Assembly: GCA_900313235.1 (NCBI GenBank)
Contig: OMQN01000015.1
Coordinates: forward strand, 1-44,087
Direction: 5' to 3'
Length of the DNA: 44,087 nt
Source of the DNA: an uncultured Prevotellaceae bacterium
GTDB lineage: Bacteria; Bacteroidota; Bacteroidia; Bacteroidales; Bacteroidaceae
A model generated the notes under the pieces. It had not been told where the DNA came from and did not search any database. It was given only the letters and a program-made list of their open reading frames with translations. Below are positions 25,348-36,800 of the stretch, one piece after another (the stretch's first letter is position 1; every line of letters starts with the position of its first letter). The position numbers and the translations under genes were made by a program.

Positions 25348-26178
25348 GAGCGAAGCAATCTCCACAACCTCCACGGCCTCGCGGACGTCATGGACGCGCA
25401 GGATGTTGGCACCCTTCATCAGCGAGATGGTGTTAAGCACTGTCGTGCCATTCAGCGACTCTTGGGGCGTGGTGCCCAGCAGTCGGTATATCATCGATTT
25501 CCTGGAGATGCCTACCAACACGGGCAGGTGCAGCATCTGCATGCGCTCCAGCTCCTGCATCACGGCATAGTTCTGTTCCAGCGTCTTGCCGAAGCCGAAA
25601 CCTGGGTCCAGGATGATGTCCTTCTGTCCCATCGAGCGCAGCGTGTCTACCGTCTCGGCACAGTCCAGCAGCACCTCTTTCATCGTGCTCTTGCGCGACA
25701 TGTAGATGTAAGGTACTCCCAAACGGCTGACCATCTTGAACATGGGAAGTCCTTCTAACCTTCCCCAAGGGGAGACATCGTGCTTCCCTCCTTTGGATGG
25801 GTTGGGTGAGGACCCCACATCGTTGATAATGTCGGCACCAAACTCCTCGACGGTCATGCGTGCCACATCGGGACGGAAGGTGTCTATAGAGACTACGGCA
25901 TCAGGTGCCTCGCGCCTGACGATGCCCAGTGCGAAGCGTAGTCGCTCCATCTCCTCGGATTCTGACGCTGGCTCGCTGTCAGGACGCGTCGAACAGGCAC
26001 CCACGTCGATGATGGTGGCTCCCTCGTCCAGTATCTGGTGCGTACGCTCGGCAATCTCTTGCTCCGTCTGCATCCTGCTTCCTGCATAGAATGAGTCGGG
26101 CGTGGCATTCAGTATGCCCATCACCTGCGGCGTTTTCAGCTCCAGCAATTTCCCGTTGCAATTCAGCGTATATTCCAT
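25333..26178 (-). CDS. folP: Dihydropteroate synthase
   Basis: 281 residues. It condenses p-aminobenzoate with the pterin diphosphate in folate synthesis and is the sulfonamide target. Motifs in order are MGILNATPDSF (near residue 20), DVGACSTRPDSE (near 55, where GGESTRPG is more usual), VSIDTF, ADIINDVG (near 113), DPGFGFGKT (near 190), GISRKSM (near 220) and ILRVHDV (near 262). Between INDVG and MFKMVSR the chain carries about 20 foreign residues (SPNPSKGGKHDVSPWGRLEG), which are translated dispersed repeats. This sits in the loop after the DVG motif. The ATG at 26176-26178 is 8 bases past the promoter core. Confidence 0.93.
   Translation of the reverse strand: MEYTLNCNGKLLELKTPQVMGILNATPDSFYAGSRMQTEQEIAERTHQILDEGATIIDVGACSTRPDSEPASESEEMERLRFALGIVRREAPDAVVSIDTFRPDVARMTVEEFGADIINDVGSSPNPSKGGKHDVSPWGRLEGLPMFKMVSRLGVPYIYMSRKSTMKEVLLDCAETVDTLRSMGQKDIILDPGFGFGKTLEQNYAVMQELERMQMLHLPVLVGISRKSMIYRLLGTTPQESLNGTTVLNTISLMKGANILRVHDVREAVEVVEIASLVKSE
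25751..25812. repeat. Two CCTTCCCC/CCCTCC-type repeats inside folP
   Basis: CCTTCTAACCTTCCCCAAGG at 25751 and CTTCCCTCCTTTGGATGGGT at 25783 are two GC-rich half-hairpin units in inverted relation, spaced by GACATCGTG. They are read on the minus strand as NPSKGGKHDVSPWGRLEG. Confidence 0.8.
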
Positions 26179-26186
26179 ATCGACTG

Positions 26187-26194
26187 CAAAGTTA
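26187..26194 (-). promoter_or_regulatory. Promoter -7 element for folP
   Basis: TAACTTTG on the minus strand is separated from the folP ATG by only 8 bases, leaving almost no 5' leader. Confidence 0.7.
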
Positions 26195-26285
26195 CAAATA
26201 AGTAAGAGAAAAACCAAATAAATTTGGATTTTTCCGAAGGGGAGTATTTTTCTTGAGAAAAGTGTTGCGTTACAATAATTTTTTG

Positions 26286-26293
26286 TACTTTTG
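26286..26293 (+). promoter_or_regulatory. Promoter -7 element for murF
   Basis: TACTTTTG followed by CACCC, 20 bases before the ATG at 26314, with GAGGAAG (26304-26310) as a possible ribosome-binding site. The 135-base gap between folP and murF holds both divergent promoters. Confidence 0.7.
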
Positions 26294-26313
26294 CACCCAA
26301 ATTGAGGAAGAAT

Positions 26314-27675
26314 ATGGATATCAAAGAACTCTATAAGCTGTATCAGCAGCATCCGTGTATAACGACAGATTCGCGTAACTGTCCTGAGGGCAGCATCTTT
26401 CTGGCCCTGAAGGGTGAGTCGTTTGATGGCAACAAGTTTGCACTCCAGGCATTGGAGAAGGGGTGTGCCTACGCTATCGTAGAGACCTCTCCCGACGTCC
26501 CCAAAGGGGCTGAGGGCCTGGCGGACAGAATTGTCGTCGTGAAGGACTGTCTGCAGACTTTCAAAGACCTGGCACGCGAGCATCGTCGCCAGTTTGATAT
26601 CCCTGTGCTTGGCATTACGGGTACCAACGGCAAGACCACTACGAAGGAACTGATTCGTGCCGTACTCTCGGAGTGCTATAGCGTGATGGCTACGGAGGGT
26701 AACTTCAATAACGACGTGGGTGTTCCCAAGACCTTGTTCCGCCTCAATGACGACCACGACATTGCTGTCGTTGAGATGGGAGCATCGCACCCTGGCGACA
26801 TCAAGACGCTGGTAGAGACTGCCGAGCCTACCTGTGGACTCATCACTAACGTAGGTCGTGCCCACCTGCAGGGCTTCGGTTCCTTCGAGGGCGTCTGCAA
26901 GACCAAGGGCGAACTGTATGATTTCTTGATGGCTCACGACTGTCCGCTCTTCGTCAATCGTGACAATGAACACCTGATACAGATGATAGAAGCTAAAAGC
27001 CAACAGTTAAGGGCTAATGGCCAACAGCCAGACATCTACTACTATGGTCAGAGCGACAACCAGGATATCCTGATACGTGGCGAGGTTGTCTCGTGTGCCC
27101 CCTTCCTCAAGTTCCGCTGGCGCGAGCAGGATGCTGACGCAGACTATACGGGCGAATGGATGGAAGTGCAGACTCACCTCATTGGTGCCTATAACCTTGA
27201 CAACATGCTGGCGGCCATCACGGTGGGCTATGTCAACAACGTGCCCTTCGAGCAGATTAACCACGCACTGGCCAACTACGTGCCCACCAATAATCGCTCC
27301 CAGTTGACAGAGACGGCGACAAACCACCTCATCGTCGATGCCTACAACGCCAATCCTACGTCGATGGCTGCTGCTATCGACAACTTCAAGCGCATGGAGG
27401 TGTCGCCCAAGATGGCTATTCTGGGTAAGATGGGCGAACTGGGCGATGTCTCTGACGAGGAGCACCAGAAGGTTGTCAGTCAACTGGAAAATGCCGACTT
27501 TGACGAGGTGTGGCTGGTGGGCGAAGAATTTGAGAAGACCTCATCCACGTTCCGCACTTTTCACGACGTCGAGGAAGTGAAAACAGCCATTGCCCAGCAG
27601 CAACCACAGCATCGGTACATCTTGATTAAAGGCTCGAATAGCGTCAAACTCTTCCAGTTGCCCGAGCTGCTTTAG
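26314..27675 (+). CDS. murF: UDP-N-acetylmuramoyl-tripeptide--D-alanyl-D-alanine ligase
   Basis: 453 residues. It adds D-Ala-D-Ala to the peptidoglycan precursor in the cytoplasm. Mur-ligase features are TDSRNCPEGSIFLALKGESFDGN (about residues 18-40), the ATP loop GITGTNGKTTTKEL near 104, EMGASHPGDIKTL near 155, NVGRAHLQGFGS and VDAYNANPTSMAAAI near 344. The ATG at 26314 is preferred to a TTG four codons earlier because a GAGGAAG site precedes it. A translated repeat (KSQQLRANGQQP near residue 230) sits between the central domain and IYYYGQ. TSPDVPKGAEG near 60 may be a second, weaker one. Confidence 0.95.
   Translation: MDIKELYKLYQQHPCITTDSRNCPEGSIFLALKGESFDGNKFALQALEKGCAYAIVETSPDVPKGAEGLADRIVVVKDCLQTFKDLAREHRRQFDIPVLGITGTNGKTTTKELIRAVLSECYSVMATEGNFNNDVGVPKTLFRLNDDHDIAVVEMGASHPGDIKTLVETAEPTCGLITNVGRAHLQGFGSFEGVCKTKGELYDFLMAHDCPLFVNRDNEHLIQMIEAKSQQLRANGQQPDIYYYGQSDNQDILIRGEVVSCAPFLKFRWREQDADADYTGEWMEVQTHLIGAYNLDNMLAAITVGYVNNVPFEQINHALANYVPTNNRSQLTETATNHLIVDAYNANPTSMAAAIDNFKRMEVSPKMAILGKMGELGDVSDEEHQKVVSQLENADFDEVWLVGEEFEKTSSTFRTFHDVEEVKTAIAQQQPQHRYILIKGSNSVKLFQLPELL
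26992..27029. repeat. AGCCAACAG/GCTAATGGCC-family repeat inside murF
   Basis: GCTAAAAGCCAACAGTTAAG followed by GGCTAATGGCCAACAGCC, read as AKSQQLRANGQQP. The words match the pta-ackA spacer element. Confidence 0.78.
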
Positions 27676-27723
27676 CAGGCCGTCTGTAGTTGGGTGCACC
27701 TTTTTTATCTATGAAATGTAAGA

Positions 27724-27769
27724 AAATGACAATTTTCCTTTGTCATTTCATAATTATTGTTTATTTTTG
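27724..27769 (+). promoter_or_regulatory. Promoter and operator-like inverted repeat upstream of the giant gene
   Basis: TTTG (27739-27742) and TATTTTTG (27762-27769) are separated by 19 bases, matching the TTTG-N19-TAnnTTTG Bacteroidetes consensus. AAATGACAA (27724-27732) and TTGTCATTT (27740-27748) are perfect inverted arms 7 bases apart, and the right arm covers the -33 TTTG. A dimeric regulator could bind here. The leader from the promoter to the ATG at 27838 is about 65 bases. Confidence 0.72.
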
Positions 27770-27837
27770 CAGATTATAAAGTGCTCATATGCACCTACTT
27801 CCCTTATTGAATACCAAGAACTAAATCATAAAGGACA

Positions 27838-30800
27838 ATGATGAACGAAAGGAAATTACATCGTGCGCAAGATTTGTCGCCTCGCCAAATAATATATTTG
27901 GTGCTCGCTTTTCTATTGACTTTGTTAGCCCTATTGCCATCGAAAGTATTGGCAGCGGACAACAAAAACGAGACCATCGTCATCGATGGAATCAGCTATT
28001 ACGTGTTGCGTAGTGCTGACGACTGGACGCGTCTGGGGCAGTTGGTTACTGAGGCTGGCGGAAAGTCGGATGTCAATGCCATCCTGGATGCCGACTTCAC
28101 CGTGACCAATTCTGTGGGCTCGTCTACCAGCCCCTACAGAGGTGTCTTTGACGGTAATGGTCATACCCTGACCCTGAATATAGACAATGGTACAAATGAT
28201 TATGGCGCCCCCTTCCCCGTGGTGGCAGCGACAACCATAAGGAACCTGCATGTGACGGGTAATGTAAAAGGAGGAATACACAGTTCTGGACTTGTTGGTG
28301 GCGTAGCTAACAAGCCCACTATCTACTTCGAGAATGTATGGGTGTCTGTCAGCGTCTCTACTAACAGCCGCTATGTGGGTGGCTTCATGGGCCATTGCGG
28401 TAATGCCGACATGTTTGTCAACGACTGTCGTTTCGATGGTTCGCTGACCAGCAGCAGTAAAGATCATACCTATGCAGGCGCCTTTATTGGTTGGGGTGGT
28501 GAAGGTGGATGGATTTTCCACCGTGCCTATGAAGATGGCGTCTATTCCGTTTCAGGAAGTGCTGGCGGCTTTTGCCGTGACAGCAGTGTTGACAAATGGT
28601 GGGGTAGCAATGCCAAGAGTACCCTCTGTCTCTCTTCCCATGACTGGGGTGAGATGAAAGACGCCAACCACAAAAACGTCAAAGACCAGAATGCGATTGT
28701 CGAAAGGATGAACGCCGAGAAAGCTGGTTCGTGGCAACTCGTTGGTGGCAAGGCCGTTCCCGTGTTGAAGAAGAACGTGCTGGATGCGACCTTCGAGACC
28801 TATGCTCCTGTGCCAGGCACCGAGTCGAATGAGTTGAATGTCCTGAAGATTCCATTCTCGTGCGACCAACAGGTGAAGTGGGTAGAAGTCAGCTATACCG
28901 ATGAAAACGGCAAGTTCAAGGACCTTGGTCGTACTGAGATGGCCAAGAATACCTATGCTGGCTTTATCAAGATTCCTGCTACCGAGGCACACCGTAACAT
29001 GACCATCAAGGCTAAGTTGTTGGTGGGTGAGGTGATAACCACCTACGATGCGAAGAACGATGCGGTGATGCACAATCCCCGCAAGCTGTCGGCAGAGATG
29101 CTGCGTTTCAAGAAAGACACGCTGTCGTATGCAGGCCTGTTGAGGTTAAAGTGGTACGTCCACGATGCAAAATACAATGATGTCGTTGATGGCGACCAGT
29201 TTGTCATCATGCGCTCGTTGACGGGCAAGATGGACGACATGCAGCAGATAGGCTCCGTGGTGATGGACAGCAGCGACTCTATCTATACCTATAACGACGA
29301 GACGCTAATCAGTGCGCTGACGCCCCAGATGCTCAGCGACGATGCTCATCAAGTGAAGTATGTCGTGATCCGTGCCTCTGCCCAGCAGTTGTGGGGCGTC
29401 AAAGGCAATGTCGCTTCAGCGGCTGTCGACTATTCGGTAGACTTGCTGCACCTGCTGCGCATCCAGGACTATACAGCCAAATGGGAAGACGAGACAGCCC
29501 ACACTGTCAAGGTCGATTGGCAGTATGCTGATGAGTATGGTGCCGTGTGGGACAGTCGTGCCAAGATGAAGATGATGGTCTCCTCTGTCAACCGTGCTGG
29601 TGCACCAGTAGACACTATCGTCTATGTGCTCACCAATGACGAGATGGCAGCATGCAGCAAGGTGGTGACGCTGAACCGCTCCTGTGTGAACTATAAGATA
29701 GAATTCCAGATTGATCGCGGTACCTCACAACTTCCCTTAGAAGCTGTATCGTATTTCAAGATATATACTGCGGACGACTGGAGTACCTTTGCCAAAAAGG
29801 TTGCCAACGAAATGGGTAATTCACCTGTCAATGCCATGCTGATGGCCGATATCACGGTGTCAGAGATGATCGGTAAGACGTCATCTACCCCTTACAAAGG
29901 TGTGTTTGAAGGTAATGGTCACACGCTGACCTTTAACGTGAACAATGGCGACATGGAACGTATTGCTCCTTTCCGTAATGTAAGTAATGCCATTATCCGT
30001 AACCTGCACACCAATGGTTCTATTACCACTAGCAGAAAGTTTGCCAGTGGTCTCGTGTCACACGTGCTGACTGGCTCTGTCGTCCTCATTGAGGGCTGCC
30101 GCTCATCGATGGAACTCATCAGCAAGGTCAATGGCGATGCTACCAATGGTGGTTTTGTTACTGTCAACTACGGTGGTATGCTCACCATCCGTAACTGCGT
30201 GTTTGATGGCAGCTTCAAGGGTGCCGATTGCAACATGAATGGTGGTTTCATTGGATGGAACGAAAGTCAGGCAACGCTGGAGAACTGTTTCTTCACACCC
30301 TCCGAAATCAGCACCAAGGTGGATGGCTGTGCCACATGGTCGCGTAATGACAGCAAGGTTACTTTGACCAACTGCTACAGCGCCAAGGAGTATAACGAGT
30401 ATATCGATTACTTCGTCATTTCATCCATGAACGACTGGAACACCTTTGTTGGAAAGGTGGCTGATGCCAATGGTCAGCGCAGCGTGAATGCCGTGCTGGC
30501 TGCAGATATCTCTGTCGGACGGCCTGTCGGCACCAGTACTACTGCACACTTTACTGGCATCTTCGATGGCAATGGTCATACGCTGAATCTGAATTTTATA
30601 GCCACAACAGATTATCTTGCGCCCTTCATGTATGTCAAGAATTACACCATCAAGAATCTGCGTGTGGCAGGTGACGTGAATGGTGGGAATTTCGTTTCAG
30701 GACTGGTGGGCTATGGCAATATTGAAGGCTCTGGCGTTATCAGCAATTGTTGGGTGTCGGCCACCGTCAAGGGTTATGGTGAAAGAGTCGCTGGTTTCAT

Positions 30801-33800
30801 AGGCTATAATCCCTCAGCCACTAACACCATCACCAATTGTCTTTTCGATGGTAAGCTCATAGGTTCTAACAGTGGCAATAGCTACTGTGCTCCCTTTGCC
30901 GTTTATACAAGCTATTCATCCACTAACATCAGCAATTGCTTGGAGAATGGTCTTTACGAGAACTACAAAGCTGTCGGCTTTTGCCGTGACTATACTAATG
31001 GTTTCGGCTTTGACTCGAATAACAACTGGAGCTATAATCACATGTCCACTGATGCCACGTCAATGTCTTCTGGAGACCTCGTGGCACGGTTGGGTACCAG
31101 CAATTGGCAGTTGAAGGGAGAAATGGCAGTGCCCAAGATGGCTTCTGCCCCCATTGGCAATGCGATTGGTAAGACGGCCGATGAGATTGTCAGCCTGTTA
31201 GGTCCTGGCTATTGGACCAAGAATAAAGACGGTCAGGTGGTACCCATCATGAAGAACAAGTCGCAGGTGACCATCAGTACTACCGCACCTCAGTTGCCCA
31301 CCTTCTATTATGAGAATCTGGGTAAGATTGACGAGAACTCACTCGTCGCACAGACCCAGCAGTGCTCGGTGGTGCTGACGTGGGCCAACCTGACGGATGA
31401 CCCTGTAGATTATTATGAGGTATGGCGCAGCGATGTGCTGGAACCCGACAACTTCGAAATGATTGTTGGTCAGCTGTCAGAGACCCAGTACGAGGACAAG
31501 ACCACCTCGCCCGTCCACCAGTATCTGTATAAGGTGCGTGGCGTGAACGACTGCCAGGGACGTACCAGTAGCGACACCAAGGTGGTGCCAGGTCAGTGTG
31601 TACAGACTGCCAACATCTCGGGTTTCTTCCACTTTGCGGATGGTACAGGTATTCCTGGCACAGAGGTTATCGCCACCCATCCTGATGGTACTGTCAAGAC
31701 TGTCAAGACTGACGAGAGCGGCTACTTTATCTTCAACGACCTGCCCTATGTCAACCATACGGAGACCAACTACAAGATTGCTCCCAACCTCAACGGCTTC
31801 TCGGACTACAAGACCATTAGCATTGGCACAGCCCCTGGCGGCAATGAGGTCGCCAACGTAGAGTTCGTGATGACCAAGGGCGTCAAGTTCTCTGGCTATG
31901 TGCAGTATAATGGTACCAGCATCCCTGTGCAGGGCGTGTCATTCCTCGTCGACGGCTATGAGGTACACCATGCAGGTGGCAAGGTGGTCACTGACCATGA
32001 GGGTAAGTTCTCCTTCCACATGCTGTCAGGTGCCCACGACAGCATCCAGGCTGTGAAGGACGGCCACATCTTCTATCGTGGTGGCTACTATCATGAGAAC
32101 GATAAAGACCCCGACTCTCAGAAAGCCTATACCATTACTGCCGACAAGGCTGGCATCTATTTCTATGACGACACCCGCGTGAAGCTCATCGGACGTGTGG
32201 CAGGTGGTAAGGACCAGGGCGAGATACCTCTGGGCAACTCCCTCTCGAAGAACAATCTGGGTGACGACCTGCAGATGGTCTTCGTCTTGGAAGGCGACAA
32301 CGCCTCACGTCTGGTATGGGACATCCAGGACAAGAACAAGAAAGAACGCGACGAGGAGTTCAAGCACCAGGCTCACGACACGAAGTACGAGTATAAGACG
32401 AAGGTGCATACCACCATCAACCGTATGGTGGTAATGCCCGACAAGCATACAGGTGAGTATGAAGTTCTTCTGCCTCCTGTGAAGTGGAAGATTCAGCAGA
32501 TCAATGCCAAGGGCTATGCTACGCTGTTCCAGGATGGACAGGTGGGCGATGTCATCGACCTCTCCGATTCGCTGACGGCCCATAGCGACACCATCCAGGG
32601 TCTGTGGAAGAACGCTGAGCAGGTGGATGTGACGACAGCCATCGTCAACTATCATGCCCAGTATAAGCGCATCTACCACTCGCCAGTGCTCATCGACTAT
32701 AAGCAGCAGGGCTTCGAACCCTTCGAATACTTTGGTGACCACTACTACAACTTCAAGACCCTGGCAGGCGACAATCAGAAGTTGGCGCTGGCCTATGCCG
32801 TCAAGAAGAAAAACTGGCCCGAGGGCAAGAGAGACTCTCTGGAGACCAAGTACACCTTTGGATACCCTGTGTTCAGCATTGACAGGAAATATCCTCTGGA
32901 CATCTCTGCTACCGAGAAGTACTACTATAACAACAATACCAAGAGCGACACCATCGACGTCATCCACCTCTCTGGTGGTGTGGTGACCATCCACAATGGT
33001 ATGATGAGCTCTACCCATCAGGACACGCTGCAGCTCGATAGTCTGGGTAGGGGTACCTACCTGTTGGAGGCCGCCCAGGTGCCCTTCCTGCTGACAGGTG
33101 AAGATGCCCTGCGCACTGTCACCATGACGCTGAAGATGGACGGCACCTACTTTGAGGCCGCTCCCTTACGCGCGTACATACTTAATATTAAGCAGCTGCA
33201 AGGTGCCAAAGAGATACTGAGCTACTCGGCACCACAACTGGTAGACATCCTGCGTGACCCACCTGGAGGTACGTCGAAAGCTACGCTGAGCAAGGGCTCT
33301 ACGCTGAAGTACTCCTATCAGATGGATATGTCGTGGAATGCTGGCGTGGCATTCACCATCAGTGCCGGCAGTGGTCTGAACAGCTTTACTGGTGTGGTGG
33401 CAGCACCGATGGGTGCAGGTGGCGTAGGTGGTTTCAATGTCATTGCCTCCAACTCCCTGTCTACCTCTATCGACCTGGTATGGTCGGGCAGTGGCAATCG
33501 CGCCTTTAACTATACGATGACCACTACCGAGGACATCTCGACGAGTAGTGTGAAGACTCTCGTAGGTGCCAATGCCGACCTGTATATGGGTGTCGAGCAG
33601 AACATCGTGGTGAAGCCCGCCACGGCCATCCGTGCTATTCCTGACAGTGTCTTCCTCCAGATGGGTGGACAGCTGAAGGCTGGTCGTGCGATAGAGATTG
33701 CCCAAGGTCTTGACGACAAGGGTAAGCTGTTGCACCTGGTACGCGACGAGGTCATCACCTATGGTCCCGTCGTCAAGTCGAATTTCATCCATTCCCAGCA

Positions 33801-36800
33801 GTATATCATCTCCCAGCTCATCCCTTCACTGCTGGAGCAGTGCCGTTCGTTGCTGTTTACGGGCACCAAGGAAGAGGCCCAGCAGCGTGCCGATGCCACT
33901 GGCGAGGTGGTCTATTGGTCGAAGGTGGCTCCTGACCATGACAACTTCGGCGCGGATTACGAGGTCATCAAGCCCAGTGGCAAGACTTCCGGACTGATGG
34001 TCAACGAGGTTGCCCGCTACCACAATATCATGGTGGCATGGATGGAGATGATAGCCCGCAACGAGGAGGAGAAGTTGGCTGCCAACGAACTGGTGCAGAA
34101 CTTCGACATCGATGGTGCCAGCTCGCTCAACTATAGCGAGTCGTTCTCCAGCGACTATTCCAACACCAGCTCCTTTGTGAGTCCCATCACCCCGATGACG
34201 GCAGGCTATTTTGACAGCACGGCAGGCGATACCGCCCTGGGCGTTGCTGCCATCCTTGGTCCTACTGTTGCCAAGATTCTGAGTTCCGTATTGTCTACAA
34301 AGGCTGGTGGCACACAGGGTGCCACAGGTACGGGGCGTGACGAGTCTGGTCGCATGACTGTTGAGGTGGAGGCTATCGGTGTCACCTTCAAGTTTGGCTT
34401 GGTACCATCTATGAGTTTCAATGTGAAGCCCAAGCATACCGAGTCGAAGGCCTACAGCCGCAAGGAGTCCTTCACCATCAGCATGGATAAGAACAGCAGT
34501 CTGAACGTTGACGTCTATCGTGTAAAGACAGCCTCTGAAGGTTTGAGCGGCTATGGCGTACAGGATGTGTTTGTCAGCAACAACTTCTTCGAGCAGACGG
34601 ACTATAACTACGAATACCTGAAGCGCGAGATGGACCTCAAGAACTATACCCACTCGACGAGTTTCGTCTATCGCACCCGTGCTGGTGCCACCTGTCGTCC
34701 TTGGGAGGGTGAGCGTGTCACCAACTTCCACAACCCAGGAACGATGTTGGACGAGCGTACCAAGAAGATAGAGAACCCCGTCATCAAGATGGACAAGCAG
34801 AGCGTCAGCGGTGTGCCCTTCGGCGAACCCGCCCGCTTCAAGGTCTATCTCTCTAACGAGAGTGAACAGCCCGAGGCTGCCCATCCATACTTCAGCCTCT
34901 ATTCCTCCGACTTTGCGAATCCCCATGGTGCCAAGATGTACATCGATGGTGTGCCCCTCTCTGGTAGTGGGCGCACTGTCGAGGTGTCGCCAGGGCGTGT
35001 CACCGAGAAGACCCTCGAGGTCTATGCCAGCGAGGAGTTCGACTACACAGGACTGCGCATTGGTCTCATCTCGCTCGACGACCTCAAGACCTTCCAGGAG
35101 GTGGCCTTCGACGTACACTACCTGCAGACGGCAGGCTCTATAGCTATCACGACACCTGGCGACCAGTGGATCATGAACTGTGACGCTCCGCAGGATAGCG
35201 AGAGGGGTTGGTATCTGCCTGTCATCATTGGCGGCTTCAACAAGAACCAGCATAACTTCGACCATATCGAGTTCCAGTATAAGGAGTCCGCCCGTGGCGA
35301 AGACTACTGGACCAACCTCTGCGGCTACTATGCCGACTCTACCATCTATGCCGCTGCCAGCGGTACCAAGGAGATGATTCCTGAGAATGGCAACATCACC
35401 ACACGCTTCTTTGGCGAGGGTAAGGTGATGGAGAAAGCCTACGACCTGCGTGCTGTACTGTTCTGCAGAAACGGCAACTCGTTCCTGACGAACTCGTCAA
35501 AGGTGCTCAGCGGCGTCAAGGACACCCGTCGTCCGCAGCTCTTTGGTCGAGCCGACCCCAAGGATGGCATCATGAAAGCAGGCGATAACATCATTTTCAA
35601 CTTCTCCGAGAATATCGAGTGTAACTACCTCCAGGCCACCACCAATTTCGAGGTGAAGGGCGAGACCAACGAGGCGGCCATCCAGGAAGCCCCTGCACTG
35701 CAGTTTGGTGGCAAGGGCTATGCCGAGAGTGAGGCTCGTCGCAACTTTGCGGATAAGAATGTGACCATCGAGGTGATGATCAAGCCCGACGATGTCAACG
35801 AGGACATGCCTATCTTCTCGCACGGCAGCGACGGCAACCGCCTGGAGCTGTGGCTCACCAAGAAGAAGACGCTGAAGGCTGTCGTCGACGACATGGAGAA
35901 GGAGAGTCAGGTACCTATCGGTACCACGGGCTACCAGCGTGTAGCACTGGTACTCGACAACGAGCGTAAGATGCTGTACATCTATAGTAAGAACCTCGAC
36001 GACTCGCTCTCGAATGTGGTATATAGTGGCTACGGAACGCTCATCTTTGGTGCCAACAAGCAACAGGGCACCTCCACCCGCAGCTTCTTCAAGGGCCGTA
36101 TGCTGCAGGGCCGTGTGTGGAACCGTGCCCTCGACCTCATCACGCTCAACAGCTATGGCAACATGCTCCTGACGGGTTACGAGAAGGGACTGGTCGACTA
36201 CTACCCGATGAATGAGGGTAAGGGCGACTATGCCAGCGACTATGCACAGGGTGCTAACCTGCTATTGGAGGGTGCCTCGTGGGCACAGCCAAGGGGTATG
36301 TCGCTGAGGTTCGACAAGACACAGCCTCAGGACCCCGAGAAGCTCAAGGGTGTGCAGGTGAAGAGCGACTACCTGTCTCGTGACGATGAGAAAGACTATA
36401 CGCTGATGTTCTGGTTTAAGACCAACGAGCCTGATGGCACACTGCTCTGCAATGGCTCTGGCTACAAGACAGACGTCAATGCCAAGGAGAAGTTCTTCAT
36501 CGGCATCGAGGACAAGACACTGAAATATCGTACCAACGGTCGCGAATATACGTTGGGCGACAACCTCTGCGACGACGGATGGCACCACTACGCCATGACT
36601 GTCAACCGCGAGCGCCAGGTCGCCAGCATCTATGTGGACAACCTGCTGAAGGCACAGTTCTCTACCGACTCGCTGGGCGGCATGACGGGTCCTCGCTTCT
36701 TCCTGGGCAACATGGTATGGCAGGAAGAGGGTATCAACAGCGACCTCATCAGACAGAAGAATGCCCTGACGGGTTATATCGATGGTCTGACACTCTTCGG

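Noticed and set aside
27693..27706. GGTGCACC followed by six Ts after murF as a terminator
   Set aside because: The palindrome has no room for a loop, so no stable hairpin can form; I could not support a terminator here.
33826..35265. Long open frame (479 codons) on the minus strand inside the giant gene; similar ones at 36262-37794, 2952-4202 and 15037-16266
   Set aside because: Each lies antisense to a clearly coding frame with recognisable domains. Their translations are rich in Val/His/Leu/Asp without motifs, as expected from codon bias in the true gene.
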